Assembly (NCBI GenBank): GCA_905235755.1
Contig: CAJONA010000105.1
Span: 1 to 6,094 of the forward strand
DNA: 6,094 nt
Direction: 5' to 3'
Source of the DNA: an uncultured Clostridia bacterium
Lineage (GTDB): Bacteria > Bacillota > Clostridia > Oscillospirales > CAG-272
Of the stretch, positions 3,379 to 6,094 are shown in pieces; position 1 is the first letter of the stretch; every line of letters begins with the position of its first letter. Under the pieces are notes generated by a model that ran no database searches, was not told the origin of the DNA, and saw nothing but the letters and a program-made list of their open reading frames with translations. The translations under genes were made by a program, and so were the position numbers.

Positions 3379-5886
3379 ATGAATTTAAGAATTGCCCTTG
3401 CGGGCAACCCCAACTGCGGAAAGACGACGCTGTTCAACGCGCTGACGGGATCAAATCAGTTTGTCGGAAACTGGCCCGGCGTAACGGTCGAAAAGAAAGA
3501 GGGCAAGCTCAAAAAGCACGACGGCGTCGTGATAACCGACCTGCCCGGCATATATTCGCTCTCACCGTACACGCTCGAAGAGGTCGTGGCGAGGAATTAC
3601 CTCATCGGCGAGCGCCCCGACGCGATACTCAATATCATCGACGGAACGAACCTCGAACGCAACCTGTATCTGACGACGCAGCTCACCGAGCTGGGAATAC
3701 CGGTCGTGTGCGCGATAAATATGATGGATGTGGTGCAGAAGAACGGCGACAAGATAGACACCGAGGAACTGGCGCGCCAGCTTGGGTGCAAGGTAGTGGA
3801 GATCTCCGCACTCAAAGGCACGGGAATAACCGAAGCGGCCGAAGCCGCCATCGAAGCGGCGCAAAGCGGCAAGACGATACCGCTTCACAGCTTTTCGGGG
3901 CCGGTGGAGCACGCCATAGCGCACATAGAAGAGGCGATCGTCCACGATCTGCCCGAGGAAAAACAGCGCTGGTACGCCGTAAAGGTGTTTGAGCGCGATG
4001 AAAAGGTCATGGCGGAGCTGAGTCTCCCCGATTCGAAACTCGAACACATCGAAAACGACATAAAGGCGGCTGAGGAAGAACTCGACGACGACTCCGAAAG
4101 CATAATCACAAACGAGAGATACATATATATCGCATCTGTGATCAAAGCGTGCTACAAAAAGAAAAAGACGAGCGGACTTTCGACGTCCGACAAGATCGAC
4201 AGAGTCATCACGAACCGCTGGCTCGGACTGCCGATATTTGCCGTCATAATGTTCTTTGTTTATTGGCTGTCGATGGTCGGCATCGGCTCGGCGGCGACAG
4301 ACTGGGCGAACGACGGACTGTTCGGCGACGGCTGGCATCTGCTCGGCATAGGCACGAGGCAGTATGAAGAAGCCGCCGAAAACTACGGCGACAGCGACGA
4401 GATGATCGCGGCGTTCGCCGAAAAATACGGCAACGACGAAATTGCCGACGCCATCGATCTCGAAAATGAAGAATACGACGAAGCTGCCGCAAAGGCGGCG
4501 CTCGAAGCGCTCGTTGCGGCGACTCCGGACAACGCGAGCATATCGTATTTTACCGAGAACGAAGAGACGCTCGAAGTCACAGAACATAAAGGCGCGACAA
4601 AAGCCGACCTCATCGCCGCTGTCGAAGAATACCTGAACACTGAATATAAAGAGGGTTACGGCGCTCCCGATACGTCGACATACGGCGTTTGGGTACCCGG
4701 TATACCCGTCCTCATCGGCGACGCGCTTGAAAGCGCGGGCGCGGCTGACTGGCTCGAAGGACTCATCCTCGACGGTATTGTCGCGGGTGTCGGCGCGGTG
4801 CTCGGATTTGTACCGCAGATGCTCGTGCTGTTCCTGCTCCTCGCTATACTCGAGGCGTGCGGATACATGGCGCGTATAGCGTTCGTGCTCGACCGTGTTT
4901 TCCGTAAATTCGGACTTTCGGGCAAATCGTTCATCCCTATGCTCATAGGCACGGGATGCGGTATCCCCGGAATAATGGCTTCAAGAACGATTGAAAACGA
5001 GCGCGACAGACGAATGACGATAATGACGACGACATTCATCCCGTGCGGAGCAAAGGTGCCGTTCATCGCCATGATCGCCGGCGCACTGTTCGGCGGCTCG
5101 GCTCTTGTCGCAACATCGGCGTACTTCATCGGTATGCTGGCGATAATCGTTTCGGGCATCATGCTCAAAAAGACAAAGATGTTCACGGGCGAGCCCGCAC
5201 CGTTCGTTATGGAGCTTCCGCCGTATCACCTTCCCACTGTATCAAACGTACTTCGTTCGACGTGGGAGCGCGGCTGGTCGTTTATCAAAAAGGCAGGCAC
5301 GATAATCCTTCTTTCGACAATACTTGTCTGGTTCACATCTTACTTCGGCGTTGTCGACGGCGTATTCCGTATGCTTGAAGAAGACGAACTCGGCAATTCG
5401 ATACTCGCTGTGATAGGCGGCGCGATATCGTGGATATTCGCTCCTCTCGGATGGGGAACATGGCAGGCGACTGTCGCTTCGATCACAGGTCTTGTGGCGA
5501 AGGAGAACATTGTCGGCACGATGGGCATCCTTTACGGCGGCGGCGAGCTTACGGTATATCAGGCGCTGAAAGAGGCATTCACGGGCGTTACGGGATATTC
5601 GTTCCTCGTATTCAACCTCCTTTGCGCTCCTTGCTTTGCTGCGATCGGCGCGATCAAGCGCGAAATGAACAACGCAAAATGGACGTGGTTTGCTATCGCA
5701 TATGAATGCGGATTTGCATACGCAGTCGCGCTGATGATAAATCAGTTCGGCGGAATATTCACAGGCAACGTCAGCGTTATAGGACTTATCTTCGCACTCC
5801 TCGTGCTTGCGGCTATCGTTTATATGCTGTTCTTCAAAAAATACAAAGAATCGACAAAACTTACGGCAAATGTCAAAACAAAATAA
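3379..5886 (+). CDS. feoB: FeoB, ferrous iron transport protein B
   Basis: 835-residue Fe(II) permease of the cytoplasmic membrane with a cytosolic GTPase domain. G motifs are complete: G1 GNPNCGKT (9-16), G2 Thr36 after NWPGV, G3 DLPG (54-57), G4 NMMD (114-117), G5 SALKGTG (143-149). A helical linker domain runs to about 275. Membrane segments start at about 281-301 (after NRWLGLP) and resume near 458. The two Gate regions are clear: IGTGCGIPGIMASR with Cys527, and PCGAKVP with Cys556. Their 29-residue spacing equals that recalled for Cys403/Cys432 of E. coli FeoB. WGTWQATVASITGLVAKE and LCAPCFAAIGAIKRE (Cys749, Cys752) follow. It is longer than the E. coli protein (773 residues), largely because of an acidic insertion at about 325-435. 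It follows feoA2 by 60 bases and precedes the Cys-rich gene by 21. All motifs are intact, so it is predicted functional. Confidence 0.98.
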   Translation: MNLRIALAGNPNCGKTTLFNALTGSNQFVGNWPGVTVEKKEGKLKKHDGVVITDLPGIYSLSPYTLEEVVARNYLIGERPDAILNIIDGTNLERNLYLTTQLTELGIPVVCAINMMDVVQKNGDKIDTEELARQLGCKVVEISALKGTGITEAAEAAIEAAQSGKTIPLHSFSGPVEHAIAHIEEAIVHDLPEEKQRWYAVKVFERDEKVMAELSLPDSKLEHIENDIKAAEEELDDDSESIITNERYIYIASVIKACYKKKKTSGLSTSDKIDRVITNRWLGLPIFAVIMFFVYWLSMVGIGSAATDWANDGLFGDGWHLLGIGTRQYEEAAENYGDSDEMIAAFAEKYGNDEIADAIDLENEEYDEAAAKAALEALVAATPDNASISYFTENEETLEVTEHKGATKADLIAAVEEYLNTEYKEGYGAPDTSTYGVWVPGIPVLIGDALESAGAADWLEGLILDGIVAGVGAVLGFVPQMLVLFLLLAILEACGYMARIAFVLDRVFRKFGLSGKSFIPMLIGTGCGIPGIMASRTIENERDRRMTIMTTTFIPCGAKVPFIAMIAGALFGGSALVATSAYFIGMLAIIVSGIMLKKTKMFTGEPAPFVMELPPYHLPTVSNVLRSTWERGWSFIKKAGTIILLSTILVWFTSYFGVVDGVFRMLEEDELGNSILAVIGGAISWIFAPLGWGTWQATVASITGLVAKENIVGTMGILYGGGELTVYQALKEAFTGVTGYSFLVFNLLCAPCFAAIGAIKREMNNAKWTWFAIAYECGFAYAVALMINQFGGIFTGNVSVIGLIFALLVLAAIVYMLFFKKYKESTKLTANVKTK

Positions 5887-5907
5887 TTTATACGGGAGAT
5901 GAGATAA

Positions 5908-6084
5908 ATGTTTACGTGGATCGCCGAAAATCTCGGCACAATAATAATAAGCGTTGTTTTGCTCGGCATAGTGGCGGCTATCGTAGTCAAACTCATCAAA
6001 GATAAACGCCGCGGGCGCTCCTCTTGCGGCTGCGGCTGCGGCTGCGGCAGCTGCCCGATGAGCGCAGAGTGTCACAAAAAATAA
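5908..6084 (+). CDS. FeoB-associated Cys-rich membrane protein
   Basis: 58-residue protein: one hydrophobic membrane segment (about residues 9-29), a basic stretch KLIKDKRRGR (28-37), then a Cys-rich tail with Cys40, 42, 44, 46, 49 and 55 in the pattern CGCGCGCGSCPMSAECHKK. This matches the FeoB_associated family found directly after feoB in many Firmicutes. Its role is not established; handling or delivery of Fe(II) at the permease, or iron sensing, is commonly supposed. The positive-inside rule puts the Cys tail in the cytoplasm. GGAG at 5895-5898 lies 9 bases before the ATG, and the gene starts 21 bases after feoB, so it is the operon's next gene. Four tandem TGCGGC hexamers encode the Cys-Gly run. 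The stop TAA is at 6082-6084, and the window ends before any terminator can be seen. Confidence 0.92.
   Translation: MFTWIAENLGTIIISVVLLGIVAAIVVKLIKDKRRGRSSCGCGCGCGSCPMSAECHKK
6025..6048 (+). repeat. Four tandem TGCGGC hexamers in a coding region
   Basis: Four exact copies of TGCGGC encode Cys-Gly four times in the FeoB-associated protein. Gain or loss of a unit stays in frame, so slippage would change only the number of cysteines. Confidence 0.85.
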
Positions 6085-6094
6085 ATAAAAAAGC

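Noticed and set aside
3562..4587. 341-codon minus-strand open frame
   Set aside because: It lies fully antisense to the intact feoB gene. The long open frame is a by-product of feoB codon usage.
5242..6075. 277-codon minus-strand open frame containing a poly-Ala run
   Set aside because: It is antisense to the feoB 3' part and the Cys-rich gene. The poly-Ala run is the antisense reading of the TGCGGC repeat.

Overview
The window looks like a chromosomal segment of an anaerobic Clostridia-type Firmicute. The evidence is a feoA-feoA-feoB operon followed by a FeoB-associated Cys-rich mini-protein, a YitT-family protein with a C-terminal DUF2179 domain, strong Shine-Dalgarno sites, a GTG start, and near-consensus sigma-A promoters. 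Base composition is roughly balanced, and ATA (Ile) and GCG/CTC codons are common. A gut Clostridia lineage (Oscillospirales- or Christensenellales-like) is a guess from the style of the genes and the intergenic palindromes. It is not demonstrated.

Layout: (1) 1-795, minus strand: the first 265 codons of mnmG (gidA), running off the low end of the window. (2) 796-1775: about 980 bases with no credible gene, packed with perfect or near-perfect inverted repeats and at least one diverged direct repeat. (3) 1739-1765: a rho-independent terminator on the minus strand. (4) 1776-2642, minus: a YitT/DUF2179 membrane protein with its own promoter at 2672-2700. (5) 2643-2860: a divergent regulatory region. 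Two sigma-A promoters lie back to back, their -35 boxes about 42 bp apart across an A/T-rich stretch. The plus-strand promoter is a perfect TTGACA-17-TATAAT overlapped by a Fur-box-like sequence and two GTTAGC-type inverted repeats. (6) 2861-6084, plus: the ferrous-iron uptake operon feoA1, feoA2, feoB and a small Cys-rich membrane protein.

How it works together: FeoB is the Fe(II) permease with a cytosolic G-protein domain. The two FeoA proteins are small SH3-like cytosolic partners. The 58-residue Cys-rich protein, anchored by one membrane helix, is the usual clostridial companion of FeoB. The operators over the promoter suggest repression when iron is plentiful, probably by Fur or a DtxR-type regulator. 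MnmG (tRNA wobble-uridine modification) and the YitT protein have no evident link to iron.

I do not see a wholly new system. The points most worth a second look are the layered operator over the feo promoter, the acidic insertion of about 110 residues between the first two membrane segments of FeoB, the TGCGGC hexamer tract in the Cys-rich protein, and the hairpin-rich intergenic region at 796-1775.
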